Of a DNA stretch of 64,000 nucleotides, positions 1 through 10,732 are shown piece after piece (the first letter of the stretch is position 1; each line of letters begins with the position of its first letter). Below the pieces are notes generated by a model. That model saw only the letters and a program-made list of their open reading frames with translations. It made no database searches and was not told where the DNA came from. The stretch comes from Spirogloea muscicola (Eukaryota > Streptophyta > Zygnematophyceae > Spirogloeales > Spirogloeaceae), in contig WELB01000063.1 in the NCBI GenBank assembly GCA_009602725.1, positions 224,382-288,381 of the forward strand. The letters are read 5' to 3'. Made by a program: the position numbers and the translations under genes.

Positions 1-985
1 TATTTGCTTATATATTTGCTTCAGCGCTTTTCGGCGCTTTGGGACCTGGTCAACGCTTCCTGGTCGGGCTGGCTTTTTCCAGCCCCTATCCTCAATGGGC
101 CCTCGCCCCCTTGCGAAGATCTTACTTCCTCGTTGCCAAGCAGCGATCTGGTTGCACAACCTGCGGGCCACGTGGCGAGTCGGCACGTCCTCAGATTTCC
201 GGTGTGCACTCGCCCCCCCCTTGGCTGGAGGTGGGGGCCCAGCCAGCGCCCCAGGAGAGCCCCCACCAGAGGGGCTTTTCTGGGCTGGCTTTTTCCAGCC
301 CCTATCCTCAATGGGCGAGCCCTTCTCCCAGCAGAGGAGCCTAGCTTCACTGACCTGAGGTTGCTTCGCAGGGGTTACTGAGTAATGCGAAGCTGCTTTG
401 TTTCATTGTCAAATATAGATAGACTTTCGGTTTTTTCTTTCTTGTTGTGCTTGTTTTTCTTAGCGCTTCCCCTGGGCCCTTTCGCGTACTTCGTTCCTCC
501 TTTTTCGGGCTGGCTTTTCCAGCCCCTATCCTCAATGGGCGAGACCTTTCTTCCCCACCCGGGTCACGGCCACGTTCTCGGAGGTGGACGTGATCGGGTC
601 CGTGGCCCAATGCCGGCCGGCCGGGCCAGCCGGCGGCTGTGCAACGGCAGCATGCCCCCCCGGCCTGCAGCCCGCGCGCCGCCATGCCATGGCCACCCCG
701 CCGATGGCGGTTGCTTGCCGCCGCCCAGCTCCTAGCCTCAAGCAGTGTGCCTCATAAGGCGGCCCCCCAGCCAGGCCCGGCCTTCAGTCCACGCCGCTGC
801 CGCAGCTCACCCGCCTACCAGCACTAGCTGCGGCCGCCGCCGCCGGTGCCTCTGCTTCCTCTTCTTCCCACGGCGTGCTGCATTCGGGGCCCTGCGAGCC
901 TCCGCTTGCGAGCTGTCGCCTGCAGCCGCTCTCTCTGCACACGGCGAACGGCTGCTGAACCGGCTCGTGGTCGACCACGAAGTCC
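1..985. repeat. Intergenic left edge with three hairpin-type repeat copies
   Basis: Three direct copies of the dispersed stem-loop repeat lie at about 50-110, 275-335 and 485-560. Each has GGGCTGGCTTTTCCAGCCCC (an inverted GGGCTGG/CCAGCCC pair) followed by TATCCTCAATGGGC. The third copy is preceded by a conserved upstream stretch (about 440-500, with AGCGCTTCCCCTGG) that recurs at 7095-7145 and, inverted, at 27870-27930. The rest, 600-985, is GC-rich and probably holds the promoter and leader of the gene starting at 986. No gene is supported here. Confidence 0.6.
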
Positions 986-3900
986 ATGGCCAGGGAAAAG
1001 CTGGTGGCACTTGTGTCCGGCCGCTTCTGTCTCCTCCTCGTCCTCGGCGCTGCCATTGCAGCTCAGGGAGCGCGCTCGGACTTGGAGCCCGCGACGGACT
1101 TGCGGCACCTTAGGGTGGCCGGCAGACGCCTGGCGGCAGCAGGTCACCATGCTGGCCACCACCCTCCCGGCATAGGCCATCACGTATCGGTCGCCACTGA
1201 GAAAGCCTTACCGCCCGAGATGACTGCAACGATGACTCTGGGAGCACCCGCACCGGCTCCTGACGCGCGCGAAGCACCTGAGCTGTTGGCCCTTCCACAA
1301 ACGAGCTGGGCAGCGGACCTGCCTTCTAGTATGCCTTTCGGAGGTATGGTGCAGGCCTCCACCTCGCTAGCGTTCTCCCCCAGGCATTGGGCAAATATTG
1401 CAGTGTCATTTTGCAGAAAGCTTTCGCAACACGTACCTCACCAAGTCACTCGACTGCTGACTGGAGCTTTGCACTTGGCTGTTCATTCTTATCGGCTGGG
1501 CGAGCAGGTCCATGCGTTTCAAATTGCAACGACACTACCTTGCAGTACTTTGGAGGCCCAGTGATGAGCAGACCCATCAAGGTCTATCTGCTGTGGTATG
1601 GGGCATGGTCGTTGAGTGAGATTACGTCGACAATCGAGTTTGTCAAGTCAATTTCTTTCGTGAGTGACTCTCTCTGTGTGGACTTGCCATCATCACTCTG
1701 CACTAGTTCTTGATCTGAGGTCCTGCAAGAGCAGTTGGCATTTCACAGTTGACCTCCTCAACAAACATTTGCCCACAGTACATGCTAGCTGTCTAATCTA
1801 GATCGCTCAATACGCTTGTGCAGCCTCGTCCCCCTACTTACTACGGCTTTGACAACAGTACACCCAGTGTCAAGGAATGGTGGGCCATCGTGACCAACCT
1901 TACTGGCCAGGATGGTCAGCCCGTGACAGGAGATGTCAGAGTTGGAGGTGACTCATGAAAGCCCACGTGCCTGACCGAAGCAACTCGAGACTGACTTACA
2001 ATCAACGGGTCGTCAACACGTCAACATGGTGCACCAGCTATCTGACAAGTCATTCATCGTTGATCGCAGGATTTGCCGGTCTAGGATATCAATTTGGCAG
2101 GGCACTTGACGCCAATGCTGAGAATCCCTCAGGTGCTCTTCAACCACCGGACACAAGAGATACCCTCTCTGCTTTGATGCCTGATATGCCAATCAGCTCA
2201 CGTTCAGTGCAGTTGCTGATGCAAACACTTAACTCTGAAAATGTGGAGTGACATACATTGGCATCCCTGACCTGGTGCTAGTACTCTGGAATCATACGAA
2301 ACAATGCCATATCATGAGGCTTGTTTGTAGCTGCCTTGTGCGCATAATATCCTTTATCTGTGGCACGATATTCCTATGGTGTTGGCGTTGTCTTGGTTGT
2401 TGTCCTCTCGAGGTCATGAGGGATGGGGATACATGCTGCCTGACGCACTCACGCGCCTCCTTGTAAACAGGGAATGATATTGCAGGCCTGCTTCAAAGGT
2501 CCCTTGGCACCAGATTGCCCCTAGACAAGGATGGCATCTATTTCGTTCTTGTCAGCCCTGATGTGCTTGTGACTGACTTCAGCTACAGTAATTTTGGCTA
2601 CCGTGCTTCACTCCAGCTTCAAGGAACGGTAAGAACAGTCTGATTGATGTGGATGCTTTCTATCATATTCTTTACAATGAGACACCATGAAGCATGGGTG
2701 ATTGCAACATAAGTCAAAGTGGATGTGGAGAACCTGAAGAAACATGTCTTTCATCATGCAGGAAATCAAGTACATCTTCATGCAAAATCCACAATTCAGC
2801 CCGGGACCTAGTCCGTTCTATCCCATGATGTCCGGCCTTGACCAGTTCAATTACCACTTCCAACCTGATCAGCCATACCCACCTGCAACTGCTTCAAAGG
2901 GCATTGACGCTCTAATAGCTACTGTTGCTACTTTCATGGCAGGCACGGCTTCTGATCCCGTTCAGCCCACGGTGAGCACTGCTTGTACATCGCACTCTCA
3001 TCTCTTAATCTCACTCCAGCTGCGGAAAGCCTCGCTTGTCCGGATCTGCCAGTCGTTCAGTGCTAGACGCCTGACTTGATCAGTTGGCGGTTGTGGCAGG
3101 CTTGGGCAGGCCCAGCATCCGTAAATATGCTAGAAATTGGTCAGACATGCTACTACTATGGTATCTTACAGAACACCAGCAGGGGTTACTACAACATGAT
3201 CGGAGCTCATGGAAGCAAATTCATAGTGAGCTTTGACTTAGTCAGAGTCGAACTCTACGACATTGACATGTACCTTCACTGCTTACCTCGCTTTGCCTGC
3301 ATCTTTTGTTGCGGCCTTAGACAACGCGCTCTGCTCTGGTCAAGATTTTGCCTATTCTGTCGATGCAAGAAGTGTTACGACTGAGCCTGGCTCTTGTTGC
3401 AATGTCTGCATGCAGTTGCCGGAGATATACGATATCCGCACAGCTGACTGCGAGCTGCAGGTAGACCCACCAATCTTATCAAGTTCCTTAGAAGGGTTGC
3501 TCTGTCTGAAATGCAGTTCTGAGAGGCGTCACTGAATGAGCTGCCGCATCTTGGACAGTGCATGACGTGCTGCCAGGAGCTAAATCTCATCCACCAATCT
3601 CATTGCTGTTGCTACCGCAGGCCACTGGTCTCGGAAAATACGTTCCACCACCATTTCCACCATTCGGCCCACAAGGATATGCCGACACCTCTGCTCTCCC
3701 TGCTATGAGTTCCATGGCGCAACCACCAATGACGAACCTCGAACCATATACATATGGTGATGGCGATGTTCCTCCAGTGTACTTTGATCCCGCTGTGCCT
3801 CAGGCACCACTATTGCAAGCCCTTCGAGATACTAAGAAGCACACACAGTTTCTGTCGCTCTACATTGTAAGTAGCAGGAACTGCACCTCGTCAAATTCTG

Positions 3901-4848
3901 CTCCCTTGTGATGATGAGGAGCAAACATACGGCGATACCGAGCATCGTTGTGCACAGAACCTTTTCTACTGCTAGCACAAGCTTATGTTGACTTGCACAT
4001 AGGTTGAGGCCCACCGCTGTATTTAATGCTTAACACTGTCTGTTCAGGAGACTGCATTTTCAACCGCTGTTTTGCGATCGCCGTTGACAACTAAATACAC
4101 CATATTTGCACCCAGGTGAAACATGTGCTCAAGACTCCAATGAATACATCAGTGATCGTACTTTTGTGGCTGGATTGATGATAGTCGAGTTTGCCTCTCG
4201 CTAGCGCCGCAGAAGTTCCCCAGTCTATGTCCGAGGTACATCAATGTGCACTGCTACTCTTGTCTAACTGTTACTCCTTGCTGAGTGTGAATCTGCAGCG
4301 ATATAGCCCTCTTACCAGTCTACCCTCAGGCAGGCAAAAGCATCGACTTTGAGCGGACGTCCAATGGCTACGATGTCAATCGCATCGCATTGTACCAGAC
4401 AATTGCCGGCGTTTACACTTACTCTGGCCTCATGACGTACCATCGACCACGCGCCTTGTGCACCCTCAACCATCTGGTGAGCAGTCACATACATGTATAC
4501 AGTCATGTCTCTGGCCAAAGCAAATGGCATTGGCCTTTTTATAGCCAATTCAAAGAGCTTGTACTAGATTCTTATAAACACGTTCATGCCCAAACCTATT
4601 TGTTGCTGTTTTCCGCTCCTACATGCGGGAGAATGATCTCAAGCAAGCTTCTCCTCCCTCTCCACGGGTTTGTCACTGTGCAGAAGGAGGTCATAACAGT
4701 TTCCAGGCAGGGTGTTGTATACCTTCGGTCCGAAGACGGCACTGTGGCCATCATCGACCAGCCAAACATATATAACGATGGCCGAGTTGTGGTTCATGGC
4801 ATTAACCATTTCTTTGGAGCTGACAATCTGAAGTTGCACACACAATGA
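986..4848 (+). CDS. Secreted EXORDIUM-like / Cys-rich / FAS1 multidomain protein
   Basis: The first exon begins with a Lys/Arg-bearing, Leu/Val/Ala-rich signal peptide (residues 1-30). Exons with good splice signals and matching phases are 986-1343, 1508-1659, 1824-1947, 2471-2628, 2762-2971, 3100-3225 and 3621-3866. Further pieces lie at about 3320-3460, 4048-4115, 4308-4476 and 4640-4848. The first half matches the plant phosphate-induced/EXORDIUM family: FGGPVMSRPIKVYLLWYGAW, then TPSVKEWW, LDKDGIYFVLVSPDV and GAHGSKFIV, in family order. About 25 residues expected between 1947 and 2471 were not found, so one exon is probably missed. The 3320-3460 piece has a PAN/apple-like CC..C cluster. 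The end is a FAS1 domain: LLQALRDTKKHTQFLSLY, YTIFAP and IYNDGRVVVHGINHFF. FAS1 proteins are secreted or wall-bound adhesion proteins, and EXORDIUM proteins are apoplastic and growth-related. One gene rather than two is inferred, because no new start or signal peptide precedes the FAS1 part. Confidence 0.72.
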
Positions 4849-6039
4849 CCAATTGCAAGCCCAGAAGCACGACTTCAGATGCCTTTGTGACTCAAATGCT
4901 CCTGCCTTCGAGTATGAGTGGGACCTCGATACAAGTCTTACGAGCTTTCAAATGCAGTAGGAGCCCATTTTACTATGACCCGGACAGCAAGTGAAGCTGC
5001 CGCCTCCACAAGTAAAAAATGAGCTAAGATCCGTTGTTGGAGTGCTTGCAATTGTACATATATGCATGATACTTTAACACAAAACCTTCTTCGGACCGGA
5101 CAGGAGTTGGTACAGCTTGTGCGCTGCTGTACAGTACACGTGCACGCCTTCTGGCCAACCTGACGTCTTCTTTGTTCGTTCATCGCCTGGACAAACCCAC
5201 TCTTCTCTTAGTCAGCTGCAATATGCTCCTCGTGAGATCGCAGTGGGCCGACTACCAGCAGGTTAGCTTGTACTTGTCCTCACCCACATCCCCACTAAAG
5301 GGTGTAACTTCACTAAGTGGGTGCATGCCGTGTCGAAGTGTTGGAACCTTTGCCTATCGATTGAAAACGACGAGCACCGGAAAATATTTATCTGTATCTT
5401 CTTATCTTATCTTATCTTATCTCACCAAGTCAATGTGGAAAATTTCCGGAAAATGTTAGAGTAGATGGGCTATATACAATATAGACCCGTTTACTGGTCT
5501 AGTACTATTTTACCACAAGGCTTGCCACTGGCCTGGCACTGAGGCCAGCGGCATTGTATGCTTTGCCATACAGTACTTTGTCGACCTCCAGCATTATATG
5601 TTTTACAGATTGCCGTGCAGATGTTGTCCAGTGAAGAATGCCCTGTGATTAGTCTCATTCAGTCGACAGTGAGCAAACACGCACAAATCTGAAAGCGAAT
5701 GCAAACTTGTGCACTTCTTAGATCACCTGCGACTATTGAGCCCCTCTCCTTGACAAGGTTCTCAAGCCAAACGAGAAAGATGAGCTGCTTGCTCTTGATA
5801 GTCAAGGCCACCTGTCACCTCCACTGAAGTCCCCTGATTTACAAAACTGAATCGCTTTCAAAATGATAAGATGGATATTGTCTCAGTTTAAGGATATGCA
5901 TGTAAATGCCTCATCTTTCAACCTGACCCTGGCCTAAGGGAGTGCAGTGGGGGCTGCTGCAATGTCGCCAGCAGCCACTTCAGGCTAGCCGGCTACGTTA
6001 ACAGCTGTTGCCACAGGCTGGGTGTCAATAGCTGCAGGC
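4849..6039. other. Intergenic, no gene seen
   Basis: This is the 3' flank of the EXORDIUM-FAS1 gene facing the 3' end of the first DUF427 gene (tail to tail). It contains a short TCTTA microsatellite at about 5397-5423 and a minus-strand TGTAA at 5839-5843 that could serve the DUF427 gene. No convincing ORF, RNA gene or mobile element was recognised. Confidence 0.5.
5397..5423. repeat. TCTTA pentanucleotide microsatellite
   Basis: Four to five tandem TCTTA/CTTAT units are read directly. Confidence 0.8.
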
Positions 6040-6921
6040 TCACTTTTTCTCAACTGTCACGCCCTTCCAGAAGGCAACGTGATCCTTGATGTTCTTCGCC
6101 GCATCCTTGGGGGTCGGGTAGTACCATGCTGCGTCCTGCCAAGCAGGCAGCAATTGATGACACATGAGCAATTCCAGCGTACATACACTGAGCAATCTCT
6201 GAGCCCAGTATGTGCCACCACGTCCTTTCAGACATCGCCGCAACTCACGCATCTATCACAAAAAGGACCTGCAGTTGTGGAGAGGCTTCAAGTTCTCAGC
6301 AATGACACCCAATCACACAAGCCCAATAGCGCGCCACTGCTAAGGACTACAGACGCGGCTGCCGATTTGGCACAAGATTCCTACGGGGTCCAGGCACACG
6401 TCAGTAAGAGTGTCAGCCGCCACGCCACAGGTGACGCAAGACCAGTCTGTGCCCCCGACGCGCCGAGGAGGGGCGGCAGCACGGCACCTTGTTCTCCTTG
6501 CCATTGACCTCAATGGTGTAGTAGCTGGCTTCGCCCTTCCACCCGCAGGTCGTGTGCGTGGCGCTCGGCTTGAAGAACTCCTTCTTCAGCGAGTCTGCAG
6601 GCAGCCGCGCAAGTGACGCCAGGTGAGCTTGACACAGGCTTGCTCGCTGCAACGGCAGCAGCGGCGCTCACTCCTTCCTCTGAAGCAGCGGCACCGGCCG
6701 ACAGACCACGGCCCACAATCAAGAGTACGACGGCGGCGCTAGCCGCGAGCTCGCGAGGCCCATGAGGCCCACGAGGCTCTGCCTGCGCGGGCCCAGCGCA
6801 GGCCGGGAGCTGCGCCAGCAGCATGGGGTGTCGCACCTGGCGGGAAGTAGACGTTGCCCTCGACGACCTCGAACTTGGGAGCGGCCGCCAGCACGGCGCC
6901 GTTCCAGATGGCCTCGGCCAT
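6040..6921 (-). CDS. DUF427 domain protein, copy A (95 aa, 3 exons)
   Basis: The gene reads on the minus strand as exons 6921-6837 (85 nt), 6594-6488 (107 nt) and 6135-6040 (96 nt, stop included). All introns are GT-AG and the phases join to exactly 95 residues. The protein starts MAEAIWNGAVL and carries VEGNVYFPPDS, THTTCGWKGEASYYTIEVNG and DAAWYYPTPK..AKNIKDHVAFWKGV, which together span the whole DUF427 (PF04248) domain at its usual length. The biochemical function of the family is unknown. The usual T-C-P-W-K-G motif reads C-G-W here, while copy B at 10733-11601 keeps Pro. The ATG is immediately upstream of the domain with no targeting peptide in frame, so a soluble protein is inferred. 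It faces the preceding gene tail to tail. Confidence 0.88.
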
Positions 6922-7400
6922 GGCGGCGGGCGGCGGCGGCGGCGGCAGCGGGGGGGGCTGGCGGCGAGGGCTGCGACGGCAGTGGAGGCAGCAGGTGTGA
7001 GCTGGGATCCAGCGACAAATTGCTGGCTGCTCGTTCGCTCGCTTTGGCTGTCTTGGCTCTTTTTGGCCTCCGAGCAGCGTGGTATTGCGTGCGCTTGTTC
7101 TTCTTAGCGCCTCCCCTGGCCCCCTTCTCGTACTTTGTTCCTTCCATTTTGGGCTGGCTTTTCCAGCCCCTTATCCTCAATGGGCGAGCCCTTCCTCCGC
7201 TATGTAGCAGGCACGCCCCCCCCCGGTAAGAGTCAGGACAAACCATAAAATACCCATAAATGTAAAGCGTCAGTCCAGCCGACAGCCACCTATACAGGGC
7301 CTGCGGGCTTAATCCGCGCCCTGTTGTGGGCATATAGCTTTTGGGCTAGCGGGGTGGTTCCCGTTACAATATCTATCTCTGCTGATTTCACATCGCTCGG
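6922..7400. repeat. GC-rich leader plus hairpin repeat copy
   Basis: A GGC-triplet run at about 6929-6958 lies directly upstream of the DUF427-A start. At 7095-7205 sits a full copy of the longer hairpin subfamily (AGCGCCTCCCCTGG, then GGGCTGGCTTTTCCAGCCCC, TTATCCTCAATGGGCGAGCC). It is the same unit as at 455-560. Confidence 0.6.
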
Positions 7401-7493
7401 CCCCGTTTTACTTTTCTTTTCCTTTTTTTTTGGAAGGGCTGCTTCTACTCGCTTCTACTCGCTTCCCCGCAGTCGCTGCTTAGCTCGTAGTTT

Positions 7494-7690
7494 GGCCCCT
7501 TCGAACCTTGTCAATTCTTTTCGGGCTGGCTTCTCACAGCCCTTGCCCCCATTGGGAGAGCCACTTCTGGAGCTGGCCCCCCCACCCGCTGGCGAAGGAG
7601 GCGGGCCTTCTGGAAGAAGAAGTGGCTCATCCAATGGGGGCAAGGGGCTGTGAGAAGCCAGCCCGAAAAGACAAGGTTCGAAGGGGCCAG
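7494..7690. repeat. Foldback pair of hairpin repeats
   Basis: A left arm at about 7494-7568 (GGCCCCTTCGAACCTTGTCA, GGGCTGGCTTCTCACAGCCC, CCCCATTGGGAGAGCC) is mirrored by a right arm at about 7614-7690. The inter-arm spacer is about 45 nt. Each arm also contains its own small GGGCTG/CAGCCC stem. No ORF is implied. Confidence 0.75.
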
Positions 7691-7765
7691 ACTGCGAAGG
7701 GGCCAGAAAGAGAGAGTGGCTCTCCCAATGGGGGCAACGGCTGTGAAAAGCCAGCCCGAATTGAC
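7690..7765 (-). repeat. Solo hairpin repeat downstream of a retroelement 3' end
   Basis: On the minus strand this reads GTCAATTCGGGCTGGCTTTT, then CACAGCC and CCCCCATTGGGAGAGCC. It follows the stop side of the minus-strand retroelement fragment at 7838-8503 by about 80 nt. The order and orientation match those seen at 13365-13500 and 58990-59120. Confidence 0.6.
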
Positions 7766-7837
7766 GAAGATTCGAAGGGGCCAACTGACGGAGGAGCCGA
7801 AAAGCGGCATGTCAGAACGGGTGTAGGATGGACCACT

Positions 7838-8503
7838 CGGTAGCTACGAGTGAGGAGCCTCTAATCTGACAGACTAGCAGCCGCAAAACAATCCCCCCGA
7901 CGAAAGCCAGAGGCTGCGGCGAGAGCACGGCCAGCACGCAGATGCAAGGCGTGGGCCATGGTCCGCTGGAGGGACATTGAAAGACGCATGCGATAAACCT
8001 GGGCCCACAAGCCAGCGGCGTTGAAGTCAGCCGGCTCACCTCGCCAGCGGGACACGGCACGTCGCGCAAGCCTGGCTAACACTTCGAGCCACTGGGACCC
8101 AAGAAATTCCGTGCACATCCACGGCCAGGGGTACAAACTCGTCTCCAGCCGGAGAGCGTATTTGGCCGCCTTGCTGCTAGCGGCCTTCGCCGCAGCATGG
8201 CCAGCCTGCGAGGCAGAGAGCTCCAAATTGGATCGGTCTACCACATCGGTGATGACCACGTCTGCAATGTTGGGCGCCTCCCGGCGTCGAGGCCACCAGG
8301 TTCAGCCGGCGCGTGTGTAGTCCGTCAGCCTTCTGGAGAATTGGCATTCTGGAAGTGTTCTCCATCGCCACCGTGTAGCCGGCTTCCACAAATATGTCAA
8401 ACATGGCATCCCTGAGGAGGTCGTGGGCTGTCGTGCGTTCACCTTCAGTGGCGCAGCGGAGGAATGCGTCGCCAGCTCCGCCCTGTCCCCCGGCCAAAAG
8501 CAC
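7838..8503 (-). pseudogene. Degenerate non-LTR retroelement C-terminal fragment
   Basis: Conceptual minus-strand reading gives THDLLRDA-like, TRRLNLVA..GG, DVVITDVVD, then LQRTMAHALHLRAGRALAAA and ASLSD. An in-frame TAG replaces the next codon before RLLTR. The same sequence runs through fragments at 12.6-13.4, 20.0-20.4, 27.2-28.1 and 59.1-59.4 kb. The DLVA..GG..DVV pattern resembles the PD-(D/E)XK-like C-terminal region found after reverse transcriptase in algal non-LTR elements (inference). Frameshifts and the stop make this copy dead. No reverse transcriptase core is present in the window. Confidence 0.55.
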
Positions 8504-8504
8504 T

Positions 8505-8700
8505 ATCTCAGAATTCCATTCCTTTGGGCTGGCCTCTCCCAGCCACCAGTCTATCTGGCCGCGCTTGCTTTCTCAGAAGTAGTGGTGGTTCCGGAAGGCC
8601 CTCCCCTCTCTCGCTGGAAAGAAAGGGCTCTCCCATAAAAGGTAGGGGCTGGGAAAGGCCAGCCCAAAGAGAATGGACAAGGTCCAAAGAGCGGGCCTCT
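8505..8700. repeat. Diverged foldback pair of hairpin repeats
   Basis: The left arm (about 8512-8580) reads TTTGGGCTGGCCTCTCCCAG and CTGGCCGCGCTTGCTTTC. The right arm (about 8635-8695) reads GGGCTGGGAAAGGCCAGCCC followed by AAAGAGAATGGACAAGGTCC. It is the same subfamily as the near-perfect foldback at 51619-51768 but more decayed. Confidence 0.55.
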
Positions 8701-8734
8701 GGAAGGTTGCTAAGGGCTCTTGCTTGCATCCCAG

Positions 8735-8960
8735 AATATAATTCTTTTCGGGCTGGCTGTTCACAGCCCTTGCCCCTTTTGGGAGAGCCACTCTTATTTC
8801 CGTAGCCACGCAGAGGTCTTAGGCGGGTCAACTTCTTCTGATACCTTCGTTTTCTGGGCTGGCCAATCAAAGCCATCCCCCTCTGCTGGAAGAGTCTCCC
8901 TCCTTTTCATACCTTATTATTCTGGGCTGGCTTTTATAGCTCTCGCCCCCATTCGATGTA
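8735..8960 (+). repeat. Three decayed solo hairpin repeats
   Basis: Direct copies lie at about 8740-8800 (TCGGGCTGGCTGTTCACAGC), 8858-8895 (CTGGGCTGGCCAATCAAAGC) and 8925-8955 (CTGGGCTGGCTTTTATAGCT). The stem half-sites become progressively mutated from first to last. Confidence 0.5.
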
Positions 8961-10732
8961 TGCTTACCTTACGAAGCTTACCTTCCGACTTCTTTGGGCG
9001 TCCCTACAAGCTGGTCTCGGCACTGCGGAATTTCGGGATTGTTGGAGCTAAACAGTCTGTCCATCCAAGTCAGGCCTCATGATGTCGAGTCAGGCTCAAG
9101 GGCGCAGTGACCGGCTGGCTTCACTAGAAGGTACAGACATGGAGGATCACAGGAGAATGACTACTTCAGCACGTGGACGGTCTTGGTGTATGACTCGTCG
9201 GCGCCACGCCCTGGAGGAGTTGCACGATTCATCTGCTGCGTCAGAAGCATGGAGGCTAAATTGCGCCCTTGCGGCTGGCTACGTCTCTTGCATGGAGAAA
9301 GCGACATCGTGTACGGCCATGTACCATAAATAGCCTAGGAGGATACGAACACATCAGCCAAGAAGAAAGGTAAAGGGCGGCCTCATGACTAAGCTCTTCC
9401 ACTGCCTTGTGCTGAGCTTCTAATTTTCAAGACCTAGCACAAGGACCAAGGAGAGCGCGAGGCCACACCGGAGGACAGAGTGTAAATGGACGGCAGAAGC
9501 CCTGCGTAGTCAAGCATCGGCGTGGGCCTGAGGGCGTGAGCAGGTCAACGAGCAACTGCAGAGGGTTTCAATCTGCTGCAGTCGCCACAAGCAGCGAGCA
9601 CCCAGATAATCATCAAGGTGCTCTGCAAGCTTTTCTAAAGGCTGGCGGTGTAGCCAGCTCGGCCAGAGTGGCTCTAACAACTGCTGCAAAGCGGCGACTT
9701 GGAAGTCTAAGTCGCACATATAATCGTGGCACAGACGAATTGAGAAGCACTTACACTCCAGATAGGCAGTAGCACAGACTGCAAATACTTGACATCCTAG
9801 ATGTAACGTTAGCCGAGGTGTATTCACGTTGTTTCAGACAGTACCGTTGTGCATCAGTGGGAGCTCTAAGTTAACTTGGCCAAGTGCATGAAGCAGCGTC
9901 CTCACTCTGCCGCACAGGAGCCACGGCACATGTATCCTATTGGCTGCATAGCTTGACTATGAGGATGGGTAGCGAGCTTGTGTGACTTCGCAATCTTGCC
10001 ATGCGCAAGCTTGTGTGATCAATCGAGGAGCTTTGTCCCCGCAAAAGTTAGAAGAAACTAGATCATGGTTCCACGCACCAGCATCATTGTTGTCACATTC
10101 GTTTTCTTACTCTGGGGTAGGTGCAGCGTCCAAGTACCAATGTCCTCGTGATTCCTTCACCGAGTCAGCAGGAAGCGCACCAATACGCTTGCCTTGCTAT
10201 TGAGAGCCATTGAGCTGCTCTCCTTTGCTGAACAGGCGCTCATTCCATTGACAGGGACTTGACGAGATGTACATGCAACAGTTTGTTCTGATACCTATTA
10301 AGCTCAGTCGCAAACAAAGCACTGCACATGCATACCCCAAGTCTTACGAGATGTGAAGCAGGAGCACAAGTTGCTTATTGCGTGACAGTAACTCAAACTC
10401 ATGAGTCTTGAGGGCAGCCTTGGTAGTATGAATAAGGGAATACACATACGAACGCGGTGTGCGAATTGATGCATGACCTGTAAGCAATATATGTGCCTGA
10501 CCTTTAAGAAAAGTGGAGGCATTCTGCCTCCATCACACACAAAAGCAAGGCCGCAGGGCAGTAGTGGTTGTGCCTTGCTTCAAAACAGCAGACTGTGAGT
10601 GACGGCTTAGGGCCCCTGGAACACAAATTTCTCCAGTCCTACTAAGGCCTGCTAGCCCCGAAATACTCAAGAGCACCGTCAAAGGCATATGTTTACAAGC
10701 TGAGTTAGCAGTCTGCTTCACAGCCAACTCCA
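8960..10732. other. Intergenic between the DUF427 paralogues, no gene recognised
   Basis: Several open frames of 70-105 codons exist on both strands (for example about 9510-9827 minus and 9982-10203 plus). None shows a family motif, a splice pattern or biased composition. A minus-strand TGTAA at 10693-10697 lies 36 nt beyond the DUF427-B stop. Confidence 0.45.
10693..10697 (-). promoter_or_regulatory. Candidate TGTAA polyadenylation signal of DUF427-B
   Basis: The plus strand reads TTACA, which is TGTAA on the minus strand, 36 nt after the stop at 10733. TGTAA is the usual chlorophyte near-upstream poly(A) element. Confidence 0.4.

Noticed and set aside
3558-4848. A separate FAS1 gene starting near 3620
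   Set aside because: No signal peptide or good start codon precedes the FAS1 exons, and the upstream exons are on the same strand with compatible splice acceptors. One gene is the simpler reading, though transcript data could overturn it.
7494-7690. Regularly repeated short palindromic units suggesting a CRISPR array
   Set aside because: The units are dispersed, vary in orientation and spacing, and sit in a eukaryotic nuclear genome; no equal spacers or cas-like genes exist.
9510-9827. A 105-codon minus-strand frame with Leu/Cys-rich product
   Set aside because: No recognised domain. The start and end have no gene-like context, so it is better treated as chance.
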